This document shows positions 54,833-63,568 of a stretch of DNA of 64,000 nucleotides, piece by piece. Numbering within the stretch: the stretch's first letter is position 1; every line of letters begins with the position of its first letter. Position numbers and translations under genes: made by a program. The stretch comes from Natronorubrum sediminis (lineage in GTDB: Archaea; Halobacteriota; Halobacteria; Halobacteriales; Natrialbaceae), in NCBI RefSeq assembly GCF_900108095.1, contig NZ_FNWL01000001.1, forward strand, positions 744,001-808,000, given 5' to 3'. The notes under the pieces were generated by a model. That model ran no database searches, was not told the origin of the DNA, and saw nothing but the letters and a program-made list of their open reading frames with translations.

Positions 54833-55497
54833 CTGACGGCGATTCCTTCTCCCAGTGGCAAGAGAATCGTCTCGAAATCCGGATCGCCAGTGATCTTCTC
54901 GAGGTAGTCAGCGACGCCGCGGGTCGCCTCGTTCGCTTCGACTACGGCGGCCGACGGATCGTCTGAGTCGAGGAGCGCGCGCAGATCGTCGAAATCGACG
55001 GGCGACGCCGTGATCGCGTTATCCGCGACGACGACACCGCCTACTGGTACCTTCGGGCGGACGGCCTCCAACGCTTCGACGTAGCGTTCTTTCTGGTGAT
55101 CGATCAGGACTACGTCGAATGGGCCGTCGTACTCCTCGATCGTCTCCTGTGCGTCGCCCAGTTCGAATCGGGCGATATCCGCGTATCCGCCCCGCTCGAG
55201 GTACTCGCGGGCGCGCTCGAGGACGTCCGAATCGACGTCCGTCAGGACGATTTCGCCGTCTGCTGGGAGCGTGTCTACCATCCAGTACGCCGAGTAGCCG
55301 TAGCCCGAACCGAACTCGAAAATCCGTTCGGCGTCGCTCATTCGGGCGGTAAACCGGAGAAACCCACCAACTTCGGGGCCGACATGCGGGAAGCCCTCGC
55401 GTTCGGCGACGGCGTCCATCTCGCGAAGCGTCTCGTCGGGATCCGGCCCGATCGTGCGCACGAAGCGTTCAATGTCATCTGCGAGTACGTCGACCAT
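54817..55497 (-). CDS. O-methyltransferase, SAM-dependent (PF01596 type)
   Basis: A 226-residue methyltransferase. SAM motif I is RIFEFGSGYGYSAYWMVDTL; motif II is EIVLTDVDSDVLERA, followed by ARFELGDAQETI. The metal/catalytic Asp region is FDVVLIDHQKERYVEAL, then GGVVVADNAI. It resembles catechol and caffeoyl-CoA O-methyltransferases, but the substrate is unknown. ATG 55497 is chosen because the longer frame (55590) adds a Phe/Gly stretch with no family match. Divergent to the LysE exporter. Confidence 0.88.
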   Translation of the reverse strand: MVDVLADDIERFVRTIGPDPDETLREMDAVAEREGFPHVGPEVGGFLRFTARMSDAERIFEFGSGYGYSAYWMVDTLPADGEIVLTDVDSDVLERAREYLERGGYADIARFELGDAQETIEEYDGPFDVVLIDHQKERYVEALEAVRPKVPVGGVVVADNAITASPVDFDDLRALLDSDDPSAAVVEANEATRGVADYLEKITGDPDFETILLPLGEGIAVSYRVS

Positions 55498-55568
55498 ACG
55501 GTCCGCTACGGGCCCGACGACATCAAAGTCAGTGGCCTTTTCACGAAACCCGCCCCACGAAAAAGCCA

Positions 55569-56252
55569 GTGAGTCTCCTCGCAACGGCACTCGCGGGCGT
55601 CGTCTTCGGCCTCGCGCTCGCCGCCCCGCCGGGCCCCATGAACGCCATCATCGCCGAAGAGAGCGTCGTCCGCGGCTGGGCGGCCGGCTTCCGGGCCGGG
55701 TTAGGTGCGATGACGGCGGACGTCGTCTTTTTCGTCCTCACGCTGGCCGGTGTCGCCGCCGTGATCGACCAATCGTCGGCGATCCAGCCCATCCTCTACC
55801 TCGTTGGTGGCGCGCTCATGTGCTACTTCGCGCTGGGTGCCCTCGAGGAAGCCAGAGACACCGCGACGTTTACCGCGGCCGAGGGCGACCTCGGCGTCTC
55901 GAAGGGGTTCCAGAAGACGTTCGCGCTCTCGCTGACCAACCCCTACCAACTCGGCTTCTGGCTCACCGTCGGCGTCGGGTTGCTCCAGCCCGGAACGCTC
56001 GACGTCCTCGCACACGTCCCCGGAGCCGGAGCGTCACTCGAGGGTGTAATGGTCGTCCAGACCGGTTCGCCGACGCTGCTCGCCGGATTCTTCGCGGGCG
56101 TCGCGCTCTGGATCGTTACCTACCCCGCTGGATTGGTCGCGGTCGGTCGACGCGTCGACGCCCTCGCACCCGCCGTCGCTGTCGCGAGTGGCGTCGTGCT
56201 CGCCGGCTTCGGAGCGCTCTTTCTCGGCGTCGGCGTATTGGCACTCGTCTGA
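55569..56252 (+). CDS. LysE/RhtB-family exporter
   Basis: A 227-residue membrane protein with about six helices and a GTG start. The family signature is GLALAAPPGPMNAIIAEESV in the first helix region, then FRAGLGAMTADVVFFVLTLA and QKTFALSLTNPYQLGFWLTV. A hydrophobic C-terminal pair ends the protein. It exports amino acids or related compounds; substrate unknown. The O-methyltransferase gene lies 71 bases upstream in the opposite direction. Confidence 0.9.
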   Translation: MSLLATALAGVVFGLALAAPPGPMNAIIAEESVVRGWAAGFRAGLGAMTADVVFFVLTLAGVAAVIDQSSAIQPILYLVGGALMCYFALGALEEARDTATFTAAEGDLGVSKGFQKTFALSLTNPYQLGFWLTVGVGLLQPGTLDVLAHVPGAGASLEGVMVVQTGSPTLLAGFFAGVALWIVTYPAGLVAVGRRVDALAPAVAVASGVVLAGFGALFLGVGVLALV

Positions 56253-56310
56253 GCCGTCGACTCACGGTGGATGGAGACCGAAAAACGCGATCCGCTACCG
56301 CAAGTCGGCG

Positions 56311-56985
56311 CTACTCGCCAATCCCGGCGATCTCGTCCTCGAGCCACTCGCTGAACCACTTGACGCGTTTGAGTCGTCGATGGGCGATTCCCTCCGCGGT
56401 GTCACTCCGGACGCGCGAAGCGGCGTCGTAGCCGCGCTCGAGGACGCGATCGACCATTTCGTCGGCGTCCATGTGCGTCCGAGCCTCGTAGCCCATGCGC
56501 AAGAGCATGAGCGCGGTGCCGTTGGCTCCGACTTTGTCGAGTAAGTCGGCCTCGACGAGACACTGCGTCTCGCGGTCGAGGTCGGTCAACTCACCCTGGT
56601 AGGAGTGGTATTCGATCGAGCGACACACCTGATCGATGAACGAGTCGGGGTAGCTCCCACGCGACTCGAGGTACTCTCGAGCGACGCGAGCGCCGGCTTC
56701 GGCGTGGAGTTCTTGGTCGGCCTCGAGTTTGGAAACGTCGTGAAAGAGGGCGGCGACGCGGGTGACGTCGACATCCGCGCCCTCTTCGTAGGCGATCTCT
56801 TCGGCGAGATCGACGACGTTGAGGATGTGGTTGTGACGGTACTCCGCGGAGTGCCACGGGTACCACCGCATCCGCCCGCCTTCGTCTTCTTTCTCGACGC
56901 TGGCCGAGAGATACTCGAAGACGAACCCTTTCATCTCCTCGAACTCGGCGTCGGTCACTTTGGTTTCTTTTATCTCGACGCCCAC
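56311..56985 (-). CDS. HD-domain phosphohydrolase
   Basis: A 224-residue HD-domain protein. The metal site is H (WHSAEYRHNHILNVVDLAEE), then HD (RVAALFHDVSKLEAD), followed by a late SIEYHSYQGELTDLDRETQ and EADLLDKVGANG. It is probably a nucleotide or phosphate-ester hydrolase, cytosolic. Substrate unknown. It is opposite in strand to the MCM subunit gene; their starts lie 227 bases apart. Confidence 0.87.
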   Translation of the reverse strand: MGVEIKETKVTDAEFEEMKGFVFEYLSASVEKEDEGGRMRWYPWHSAEYRHNHILNVVDLAEEIAYEEGADVDVTRVAALFHDVSKLEADQELHAEAGARVAREYLESRGSYPDSFIDQVCRSIEYHSYQGELTDLDRETQCLVEADLLDKVGANGTALMLLRMGYEARTHMDADEMVDRVLERGYDAASRVRSDTAEGIAHRRLKRVKWFSEWLEDEIAGIGE

Positions 56986-57212
56986 GAGAGATCCCTCCGC
57001 AGTAAACGAACGATAGTCATTACCAGACTGTTAGGTCGTTTCGCTCTTTAGCCTTTGGTTCACGCCGATTACGGCTCGCGTGCGCCACGATTGGATCGTC
57101 GAATCCAGCGACTAGGTCGGGTTTCGCCTCTCCTCTCACCCACTCCGCGAGGGAGATCGAAACACCACAATTTTCCGTTAAAGTCAAACAGGCGGCTGGG
57201 GAAGTACCGGAC

Positions 57213-57629
57213 ATGAGTAGCGAACAGGAGCAAGAATCGATCCGCTGTCTCGTCGCCAAAGTCGGCCTCGACGGTCACGACCGTGGCGCACACGTCATCG
57301 CGCGCGCGTTCCGTGACGCTGGGTTCGAAGTCATCTACTCGGGACTCCACAAAGCCCCCGAGGAAATCGTCCAGGCAACCGTCCAGGAGGACGTCGACGT
57401 TCTCGGCATCTCGATCCTCTCCGGTGCTCACGACACGCTCGTGCCCAAGATCATGGATGGCTTAGAGGAGTACGACGCAAAGGACGACACCCTCGTTCTC
57501 GCTGGCGGCGTCATCCCCGACGAAGACCGCGAGCAACTCGAGGAACAGGGCGTTTCTGCGATCTTCGGCCCCGGCACGTCGGTCGAGGAGACGATCGAGT
57601 TCGTCCGCGAGAACGCACCCGAGCGATGA
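57213..57629 (+). CDS. mcmA2: Methylmalonyl-CoA mutase, cobalamin-binding subunit
   Basis: A 138-residue B12-binding protein. It carries the base-off/His-on motif DGHDRGAHV (D-x-H-x-x-G; residues 22-28), then VIYSGLHKAPEE, ISILSGAHDTLVPKIMDGL (the SL/SG switch) and a VLAGGVIPDEDREQL/GPGTSVEE end. It is the small subunit of a split methylmalonyl-CoA mutase, which interconverts methylmalonyl-CoA and succinyl-CoA. The large subunit gene is not in the window. Its stop overlaps the MeaB start by four bases (ATGA). Confidence 0.93.
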   Translation: MSSEQEQESIRCLVAKVGLDGHDRGAHVIARAFRDAGFEVIYSGLHKAPEEIVQATVQEDVDVLGISILSGAHDTLVPKIMDGLEEYDAKDDTLVLAGGVIPDEDREQLEEQGVSAIFGPGTSVEETIEFVRENAPER

Positions 57630-58693
57630 GTTCGGACGAGACGTTACTCGAGGACCTCCTCGAGGGCAAGCACCGCGCGTTAGCTCGCGTCATCTCGAAG
57701 ATCGAGAACCGCTCGCCGGGCTACCGGGACCTCGTCTCGGAACTCTACGCGCACACGGGCGAGGCCGACGTCATCGGCATCACCGGCAGTCCGGGCGCAG
57801 GAAAGTCGACGTTGGTCGACAAACTCGCGGAGACCTACCGCGAGCGCGGAGAGACGGTGGGCGTGATCGCCATCGACCCCTCCTCGCCGTTTACCGGCGG
57901 GGCCGTCCTCGGTGATCGCATTCGGATGGCCTCCACGGTTGGTGACATGGACGTCTTCGTCCGTTCGATGAGCGCCCGCGGCACCTTAGGCGGGCTCTCG
58001 ACGGCGACCGCGGACGCCGTCAAAGCCATGGACGCCTTCGGCAAGGACAAGATCATCATCGAGACCGTCGGCGCTGGCCAGAACGAGATCGATATCGTCC
58101 GCACGGCAGACACCGTCGCCGTGCTCGTTCCGCCAGGCTCCGGCGACGAGATTCAGACGCTGAAAGCCGGCATCCTCGAGATCGCGGACGTGTTCGTCGT
58201 CAACAAGGCCGACCGCGACGGTGCCGACCGAACGGTCCAGGAGCTGCGAGACATGATCCAACTGGGCAACGAAAGCGGCTTCGCCGCTGGAGACGGTGGC
58301 CACCATAGTCAGGAGGTCATCGACGCCCACGACGACTGGGACGGCGAACCCGCCGACGAGGAAGTTGACGCGGGCTGGACTACCCCCATCGTCGAAACCG
58401 TTGCGACGACCGGAGATGGAATCGAAACGCTACTCGAGGCGTTTCACGATCACCGGACGTACCTCCACGACTCTGGCGAGCACGCCGAACAGGTCCGTCA
58501 GCGCTACGCCGAGGAGATCCGCACACTCCTCCGTGAGGACGTCCACGCGATGCTCGAGGAGGAACTCGCCGACAGCGGCGGGATCGACGCGCTCGCAGAG
58601 CGTGTCCGAACCGGCGAGACCGATCCCTACGCCATCGCCGGCGAGGTACTGGCACCCGTCGACGCCTGTCTCGAGGAACTCGAGACCGAGTGA
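57626..58693 (+). CDS. meaB: MeaB-like GTPase, mutase-associated
   Basis: A 355-residue G3E-family GTPase that protects and loads methylmalonyl-CoA mutase. Walker A is GSPGAGKSTLVDKLAE near residue 52. DPSSPFTGGAVLGDRIRM is the signature, and NKAD (VVNKADRDG) is the base-specificity motif. A late insertion (about 215-260) is Gly/Asp-rich: GDGGHHSQEVIDAHDDWDGE. It overlaps the B12 subunit by four bases and is followed by an alpha/beta hydrolase. Confidence 0.93.
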   Translation: MSSDETLLEDLLEGKHRALARVISKIENRSPGYRDLVSELYAHTGEADVIGITGSPGAGKSTLVDKLAETYRERGETVGVIAIDPSSPFTGGAVLGDRIRMASTVGDMDVFVRSMSARGTLGGLSTATADAVKAMDAFGKDKIIIETVGAGQNEIDIVRTADTVAVLVPPGSGDEIQTLKAGILEIADVFVVNKADRDGADRTVQELRDMIQLGNESGFAAGDGGHHSQEVIDAHDDWDGEPADEEVDAGWTTPIVETVATTGDGIETLLEAFHDHRTYLHDSGEHAEQVRQRYAEEIRTLLREDVHAMLEEELADSGGIDALAERVRTGETDPYAIAGEVLAPVDACLEELETE

Positions 58694-58776
58694 GCGCTGC
58701 CCAGCAGCGACACCGCCGTAGACGTGGGCTGATTACCAACCGCAGGCCTAAGAGCATCGATGGTGAACGGTCGGAT

Positions 58777-59721
58777 ATGAGACTCCGCACACTACTCGGT
58801 GGAACGCTTGGCACCGTCGGCGCGGCCGTAGTCGGAAACCGACTCCTCAAACACCGTGCGGACGGCCTCGAGAACCCGCTCGTCGGGATCGAACGAACCT
58901 ATCGTTGGCGCGGGATCGAGACCAGCTATACCGTCGCCGGCGACCCGAACGATCCACATTTGGTCCTCTTGCACGGGATCTACGCCGGCTCAAGCAGCCA
59001 CGAGTTCGAGCCGATCGTCGAGCGACTGGCCGAGGAGTACCGCGTCTTCGCGGTCGACCTCCCCGGATTCGGCCGCTCCGAGCGACCGCCGTTAGTCTAC
59101 TCCGCGACGCTCTACGCCGAGTTCGTCCGAGATTTCGTCGACGACGTCACCGACGACCCGATCGTCGTCGCCTCCTCGCTGACCGGGGCGTTCGCCGCCG
59201 ACGCGGCTGGCGAGACCGATATCGAACAACTCGTCCTGGTCGGCCCGACCGCCGAGACGGGCGAGGAGCGACCGTGGGTTCGCACCCTCCTCCGGACGCC
59301 GGTCGTCGGAACGACGCTCTTCAATGTACTCGCGAGCAAACCCTCGATTCGCTACTTCTACGATCGCGACGGCTACTACGATTCCTCCCGCATCGACGAG
59401 CGAGAAGTCGAGTACGCCTGGAAAAGCGCCCACCAACCCGGCGCTCGCTACGCTCCTGCGTCGTTCGCGTCCGGAACGCTCGATCCGGAGTTCGACCTCG
59501 CGACGGAGCTGGCCGCACTCGAGACCCCGACGACGCTCGTCTGGGGGCGAGACGCCGAACTCGTTCCATTGGCCGAAGGGCGCGACCTCGCCGAGGCTGC
59601 GGACCTCGACCTCGTCGTCATCGACTACGCCACCCAGCTCCCACACGCCGAACATCCCGACAAATTCCTCGAGTACCTGACCGCCGAGTTGTTACAGTCG
59701 TCCAGTAGCGTCGACGAGTAG
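58777..59721 (+). CDS. Alpha/beta hydrolase with atypical nucleophile elbow
   Basis: A 314-residue protein. The oxyanion-side motif HGIYAGSSSHEF and DLPGFGRSERPP match the fold, and the catalytic Asp (WGRDAELVP) and His (LPHAEHPDKFL) sites are present. The nucleophile elbow is VVASSLTGAFAADAA; the usual GxSxG is ASSLT, so the Ser is there but both glycines are changed. Esterase or haloalkane-type activity is uncertain. ATG 58777 is chosen; the frame before it is in the MeaB tail region. The N-terminal 25 residues include a hydrophobic stretch (LGGTLGTVGAAVVG). Confidence 0.82.
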   Translation: MRLRTLLGGTLGTVGAAVVGNRLLKHRADGLENPLVGIERTYRWRGIETSYTVAGDPNDPHLVLLHGIYAGSSSHEFEPIVERLAEEYRVFAVDLPGFGRSERPPLVYSATLYAEFVRDFVDDVTDDPIVVASSLTGAFAADAAGETDIEQLVLVGPTAETGEERPWVRTLLRTPVVGTTLFNVLASKPSIRYFYDRDGYYDSSRIDEREVEYAWKSAHQPGARYAPASFASGTLDPEFDLATELAALETPTTLVWGRDAELVPLAEGRDLAEAADLDLVVIDYATQLPHAEHPDKFLEYLTAELLQSSSSVDE

Positions 59722-59838
59722 CTCGGCGGCGGCCCTGACACGTTCATCCGGCAGCGTCGACGAGTTGCGCCGTGACTCGAGTGCCAATCCATTGATCCGA
59801 CAAGTTTCTCTCTCTTGGCCGCCCCGTCCAAGATGAAG

Positions 59839-59976
59839 TTACGACGAATTCTCGGGATCGGAGTCATGAAATTCCCGGAGAGCGAGCGTCGTGCCGAGAT
59901 ACGATGCGAAGACGACGGCACAGAATCCGAGGAGTACCGCCAGCGTGGTGTAACTGAGTAGCAGTTCCATCCCCAT
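59839..59976 (-). CDS. Small membrane protein of 45 residues
   Basis: A short gene read directly from the sequence: ATG complement at 59974-59976 (or 59968-59970), stop TAA complement at 59839-59841. The product has one transmembrane helix (TLAVLLGFCAVVFASYLG) and a polar tail (LREFHDSDPENSS). The composition is typical of a small membrane subunit. It precedes no obvious partner on its strand; the BCCT transporter gene lies 165 bases away, upstream on the same strand. Function unknown. Confidence 0.6.
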   Translation of the reverse strand: MGMELLLSYTTLAVLLGFCAVVFASYLGTTLALREFHDSDPENSS

Positions 59977-60141
59977 CGATCGTGGCTTTCGCTCTAGTGA
60001 CAAAGTTCCTACTAGTCAGCACACCGAAATGAGGGGCTGTGTACCGCTACACGGGCGCGAATCCGATTATGTGCTCGCTCATCGTCTCCGAGACCGTGAT
60101 CTCGAGTTCGAAAACAGAGCAATTGCTCGCTACCGCCCATC

Positions 60142-61758
60142 TCAGTCGTCCGCGACGGAGTCCTCAACGGACGAGTCAGATCCGGGTACGGAGATATCGT
60201 CTTCCTCCCGGAGGAAGATGGCGTTTCGGTTCCCGAACGCGAGCACCATCGAGGCGACCGCGATCAGGGTGACGAAGGCGAACGGGCCGCCGGTGATGAT
60301 GGCGGCCGCCTGCAACGCGTCGACACCGCCGACGACCATCAACAGCGAGGCCAGCGCACCGATGAGAAAGCCCCAGATGACTCGGTTGATCGTGGAGGGC
60401 TCCTCCTCGCCGCCGGTGGTCAGCATGCCGAGGGCGAGCGTCGAGGAGTCGGCGGAGGTGATAAAGAACGTCGTCACCAGTAGGAGGAACATGACGGTCA
60501 ACACGCCGCCGAGGGGCAGCGCCTCGAATAGGGGGTAGCCGGCACCGGCCTCCGCGTAGGTGTCGACCGCACCGAGGATGTCGGCCTCGCCGTTCTGCTG
60601 GAGAAAGATGGCTGAGCCACCCATCGTCGCGAACCACGGGATCGTAATGCTCGTCGAAGCGAGAACGCCGGTGACGGCGACCTGACGGACGGTCCGTCCC
60701 CGCGAAATGCGGGCGATGAACAGGCCGACGAATGGCGACCACGAGAACCACCAGGCCCAATAGAAGATCGTCCAGTCGCCGACCCAGCCGGAGACGGTGG
60801 AACTCTCGGCGGCGTCGGCACCGGTGTAGAAGCTCATCGTGATGAAGTCGTTGATGTAGCCGCCGAGAGCCTCCGTTCCCAGCGCCATGATGAACCGCGT
60901 CGGCCCGAGCACGAAGGTCGCGAGCAACAACACCGCGAACAGCGCGAGGTTGAAGTACGCGATCCGGCGGATTCCCTTTCGAACCCCGAGCGCGACGGAA
61001 ATCGTAAACGCGACGGTCAATCCGGTGATGACGAGCACCGTCCCTCCGTCGCCGACGGCGGTCCCGGTCGTCCACTCGATGCCGGTCAGAAACTGGTCGC
61101 CGACGAAACCAAGCGTCGCCGCGACGCCGCCGATCGTCGCGAACACCGCGAGGACGTCGACGGCCTTCGCGATCGGGCGCTCGAGGTTGTCCTCACCGAG
61201 CCAGGGGAGGAGGATCGTCGAGATGCGCATCGGCGCGTCGTATCGGTGGGCGTAGTACGCGATCGGGATGCCCAACACGACGTAGGCTGTCCACGCGGAG
61301 ATTCCCCAGTGGAAGAAGGTGTACTGGACGGCGCCGACGGAAGCCTCGGGGGACCCGGCTTCCGCGCCGACGAACGGCGAGACGGCGTCGTAGTGGAAAA
61401 TCGCCTCCGCTGGTCCCCAGAAGACGACGCCGGCGGCGATTCCCGCCGAGTACAACATCGCGAAGTACGCGGGGAAGCTAAACGCCGGTTCCTCGTCGTC
61501 CTTCCCGAGGGTGATGTTCCCCCACGGACTGAAGATCAGAAAGCCGACGAAGACGATCAGGGCGAACATGACCAATAGGTACGCCCAGCCGAAATTCGCC
61601 TGAAGGAACTCGTTCGCGTTCTCCATGTGGGCCGCAGCTGCATCGTCTCGAAGCGCGAAGACGACTACTGCGAGTGCCGTAACGACGAAACCGGCGCTGA
61701 AGACGACGTAATCCAATTCGTCGATGAATTGGCGGAGTGCGTTTCGTGTGCGGCTCAT
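60142..61758 (-). CDS. BCCT-family transporter (glycine betaine/choline/carnitine type)
   Basis: A 538-residue transporter with about 12 helices. The betaine-site region is WTIFYWAWWFSWSPFVGLFI, carrying the conserved Trp residues, followed by ARISRGRTVRQ. PAYFAMLYSAGIAAGVVFWG and QYTFFHWGISAWTAYVVLG are further family segments. It takes up compatible solutes with Na or H for osmoadaptation. The C-terminus is acidic (EEDDISVPGSDSSVEDSVADD) and shorter than in the regulated BetP. ATG 61758. Confidence 0.93.
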   Translation of the reverse strand: MSRTRNALRQFIDELDYVVFSAGFVVTALAVVVFALRDDAAAAHMENANEFLQANFGWAYLLVMFALIVFVGFLIFSPWGNITLGKDDEEPAFSFPAYFAMLYSAGIAAGVVFWGPAEAIFHYDAVSPFVGAEAGSPEASVGAVQYTFFHWGISAWTAYVVLGIPIAYYAHRYDAPMRISTILLPWLGEDNLERPIAKAVDVLAVFATIGGVAATLGFVGDQFLTGIEWTTGTAVGDGGTVLVITGLTVAFTISVALGVRKGIRRIAYFNLALFAVLLLATFVLGPTRFIMALGTEALGGYINDFITMSFYTGADAAESSTVSGWVGDWTIFYWAWWFSWSPFVGLFIARISRGRTVRQVAVTGVLASTSITIPWFATMGGSAIFLQQNGEADILGAVDTYAEAGAGYPLFEALPLGGVLTVMFLLLVTTFFITSADSSTLALGMLTTGGEEEPSTINRVIWGFLIGALASLLMVVGGVDALQAAAIITGGPFAFVTLIAVASMVLAFGNRNAIFLREEDDISVPGSDSSVEDSVADD

Positions 61759-62232
61759 TCGTCAACTACCGCCTTGCACCACGTTTCGTGGATCATATCT
61801 GTGTATTTTCGGTTGTCTTCGCTGACCGTCAGAACGAGAGACTCGAGTCCAGTCGTGAGTCTGTGCCTCGAGTGTACGCGCGAGCGCCCGTTCTGTCGGC
61901 GGTTCGACCTCCTGTCGGCAGTTCGACCGCTGTTCGGCGAAACGCGTCGTGTCGCGTCGTGTTTCCGGTATTGGAATCGCTCACTGACTCGTTTTCACGG
62001 GTGCTCGAGGAGAAGCCCTCCCCCGTCACCGCCTGCGTGTAGGCGGCGAGACTGATACAGCCGATACGTCGACAACCGCGAGCCAGCGGATGTGTGGCTC
62101 GATTCGATAGTCGAAGGTTAGTGTATGGATACTTCAACCTGCGGCGTTAGCACTCCAGCCGGTCTTATCAGGGGTATCTTCATTTACGGGTTTACGCAGG
62201 GTCCTCGAGCCCCAACGCTGTTCGCGACACGA
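61759..62232. other. Intergenic region with hairpin and short direct repeats
   Basis: This 474-base stretch lies between the BCCT gene start and the NAD synthetase gene end. It contains two copies of CTGTCGGCrGTTCGACC (61893-61909 and 61912-61928, period 19) and a perfect 6-base stem CCGCCT/AGGCGG (62029-62034 and 62041-62046). No credible gene is visible. Confidence 0.5.
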
Positions 62233-63087
62233 TCAGAACAGCGGTTCCGGCTCCGTCGGCGCCGTTCGTTTGTGGTCGCTCTCCTCGTGGAGCGACGCGA
62301 CGTGCTCGACGCTCTCGACGGTGGTGTTCGTGAGTCGAGCGACGACCGACGCCGGGAGGTTGCCGTCGATGTAGAACGCCAGGACGGCGTCGAGCGTGTC
62401 GTAGTCCATCCCGAGTTCCTCCTCGTCGGTTCCGTAGTCGACCATTCCGCCGGTCGGCGTCTTCCGGACGAGCGACTCCGAAACACCGAGGTGGGCCGCA
62501 ACCTGCCGGACTTGCTGTTTGTAGAGGTTCGCGAGCGGATTACAGTCGACGCCGCCGTCACCGTACTTCGTCACGTAGCCCGTCGCGAGCTCCGCGCGGT
62601 TGCCGGTCCCGAGGACGATCCGGTTCTCCCGGTTGGCGACGAGGTACGTCATCGTCATCCGGACGCGGGCGCTCGTGTTACCGACGTAACGGCCCTCCCA
62701 CCGGTCCTCGGAGGCGTTGTAATTCTCGGCGTCGGCCCGACTCAACGTCTCCTCGACGACCGAATCGATGCCGATCACGTCGTAGTCGATGCCGAGATCT
62801 TCGGCGACCCGCTCGGCGTCGCTCATGTTTTCGTCTTCGTTTACCTCCTTCGGGAGGATGATCCCGTGGACCGCGTCGGTACCGAGCGCCTCGACGGCGA
62901 GGTAGGCGGTCGTCGTGCTGTCGATCCCGCCCGAGAGCGCGATCTCGACGCCGTCGGCATCCGCGGCCCCGACGCGGTCGCGGATGAACTCGGTGAGATG
63001 ATCGACCTGAGCTTCGATCTCCGCCGCCGAAAACCGGAGGTCGGCCGGATCGATCTCAGTCTGGGTCTGCTCGTAGAGATTTGCCAT
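62233..63087 (-). CDS. nadE: NAD+ synthetase
   Basis: A 284-residue ammonia- or glutamine-dependent NAD synthetase, the last step of NAD biosynthesis. The PP-loop is IALSGGIDSTTTAYLAVEAL. Then come ILPKEVNEDENMSDAERVAE, NTSARVRMTMTYLVAN, GTGNRAELATGYVTKYGDGG (nicotinate-adenine site), and TPTGGMVDYGTDEEELG. No N-terminal nitrilase domain is present. An ATG at 63117 is also in frame. It lies 86 bases before the DUF35-family gene on the same strand. Confidence 0.95.
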   Translation of the reverse strand: MANLYEQTQTEIDPADLRFSAAEIEAQVDHLTEFIRDRVGAADADGVEIALSGGIDSTTTAYLAVEALGTDAVHGIILPKEVNEDENMSDAERVAEDLGIDYDVIGIDSVVEETLSRADAENYNASEDRWEGRYVGNTSARVRMTMTYLVANRENRIVLGTGNRAELATGYVTKYGDGGVDCNPLANLYKQQVRQVAAHLGVSESLVRKTPTGGMVDYGTDEEELGMDYDTLDAVLAFYIDGNLPASVVARLTNTTVESVEHVASLHEESDHKRTAPTEPEPLF

Positions 63088-63172
63088 CTGGACTGGCACG
63101 TAACCGGAAGCGGCCATAAAAGCCGTACGCTTTCGAAAGCACGTGGTCAGACGATAATTCGAGGGCGCTCGC

Positions 63173-63568
63173 TCAGACGGGCGCAAACGAAAGGACCCGT
63201 TCACCCGTCGTCTCCGAGACCGTGATCTCGATTTCGACCTCGAGACCGTTTTCGATGGCCTCGAGGTCGATCCCGACGATCTGTCCGGTGATGCGCACGG
63301 ACCCGAAGCTCGCGACGGCCGTCGCGTAGGGGGCGTCCTCCTCGAAGGCCGGCGTCGGAACGTGCGTGACGGTGAACGTTTGGACCTCGCCGGTGTCGGG
63401 AAGGTCGACCTCCTCGAGGTCAGTCGCGCCGCAGTCGGGACAGACGCGTCGCGGCGGCAGCGAGCCGTGGCCCTCCGGACACGACAAGTAGTACGCTTCC
63501 TCTTTTTCGGCGGCGTCGAGCCACTCGTCGAAGCCGGCATCTCGTGGGTTCGTCTCGTTCTCGCTCAT
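63173..63568 (-). CDS. Zinc-ribbon OB-fold protein (DUF35), thiolase partner
   Basis: A 131-residue protein with an N-terminal zinc ribbon (SCPEGHGSLPPRRVCPDCGA) and an OB-fold (FTVTHVPTPAFEEDAPYATA). Such proteins bind and channel acyl-CoA to thiolases in archaea. Its start overlaps the thiolase stop by four bases (ATGA), so the two genes are co-translated. Confidence 0.9.
   Translation of the reverse strand: MSENETNPRDAGFDEWLDAAEKEEAYYLSCPEGHGSLPPRRVCPDCGATDLEEVDLPDTGEVQTFTVTHVPTPAFEEDAPYATAVASFGSVRITGQIVGIDLEAIENGLEVEIEITVSETTGERVLSFAPV

Noticed and set aside
61829-62137. 102-codon minus-strand frame between BCCT and NAD synthetase
   Set aside because: Ser/Arg/Thr-rich with no hydrophobic core or motif.
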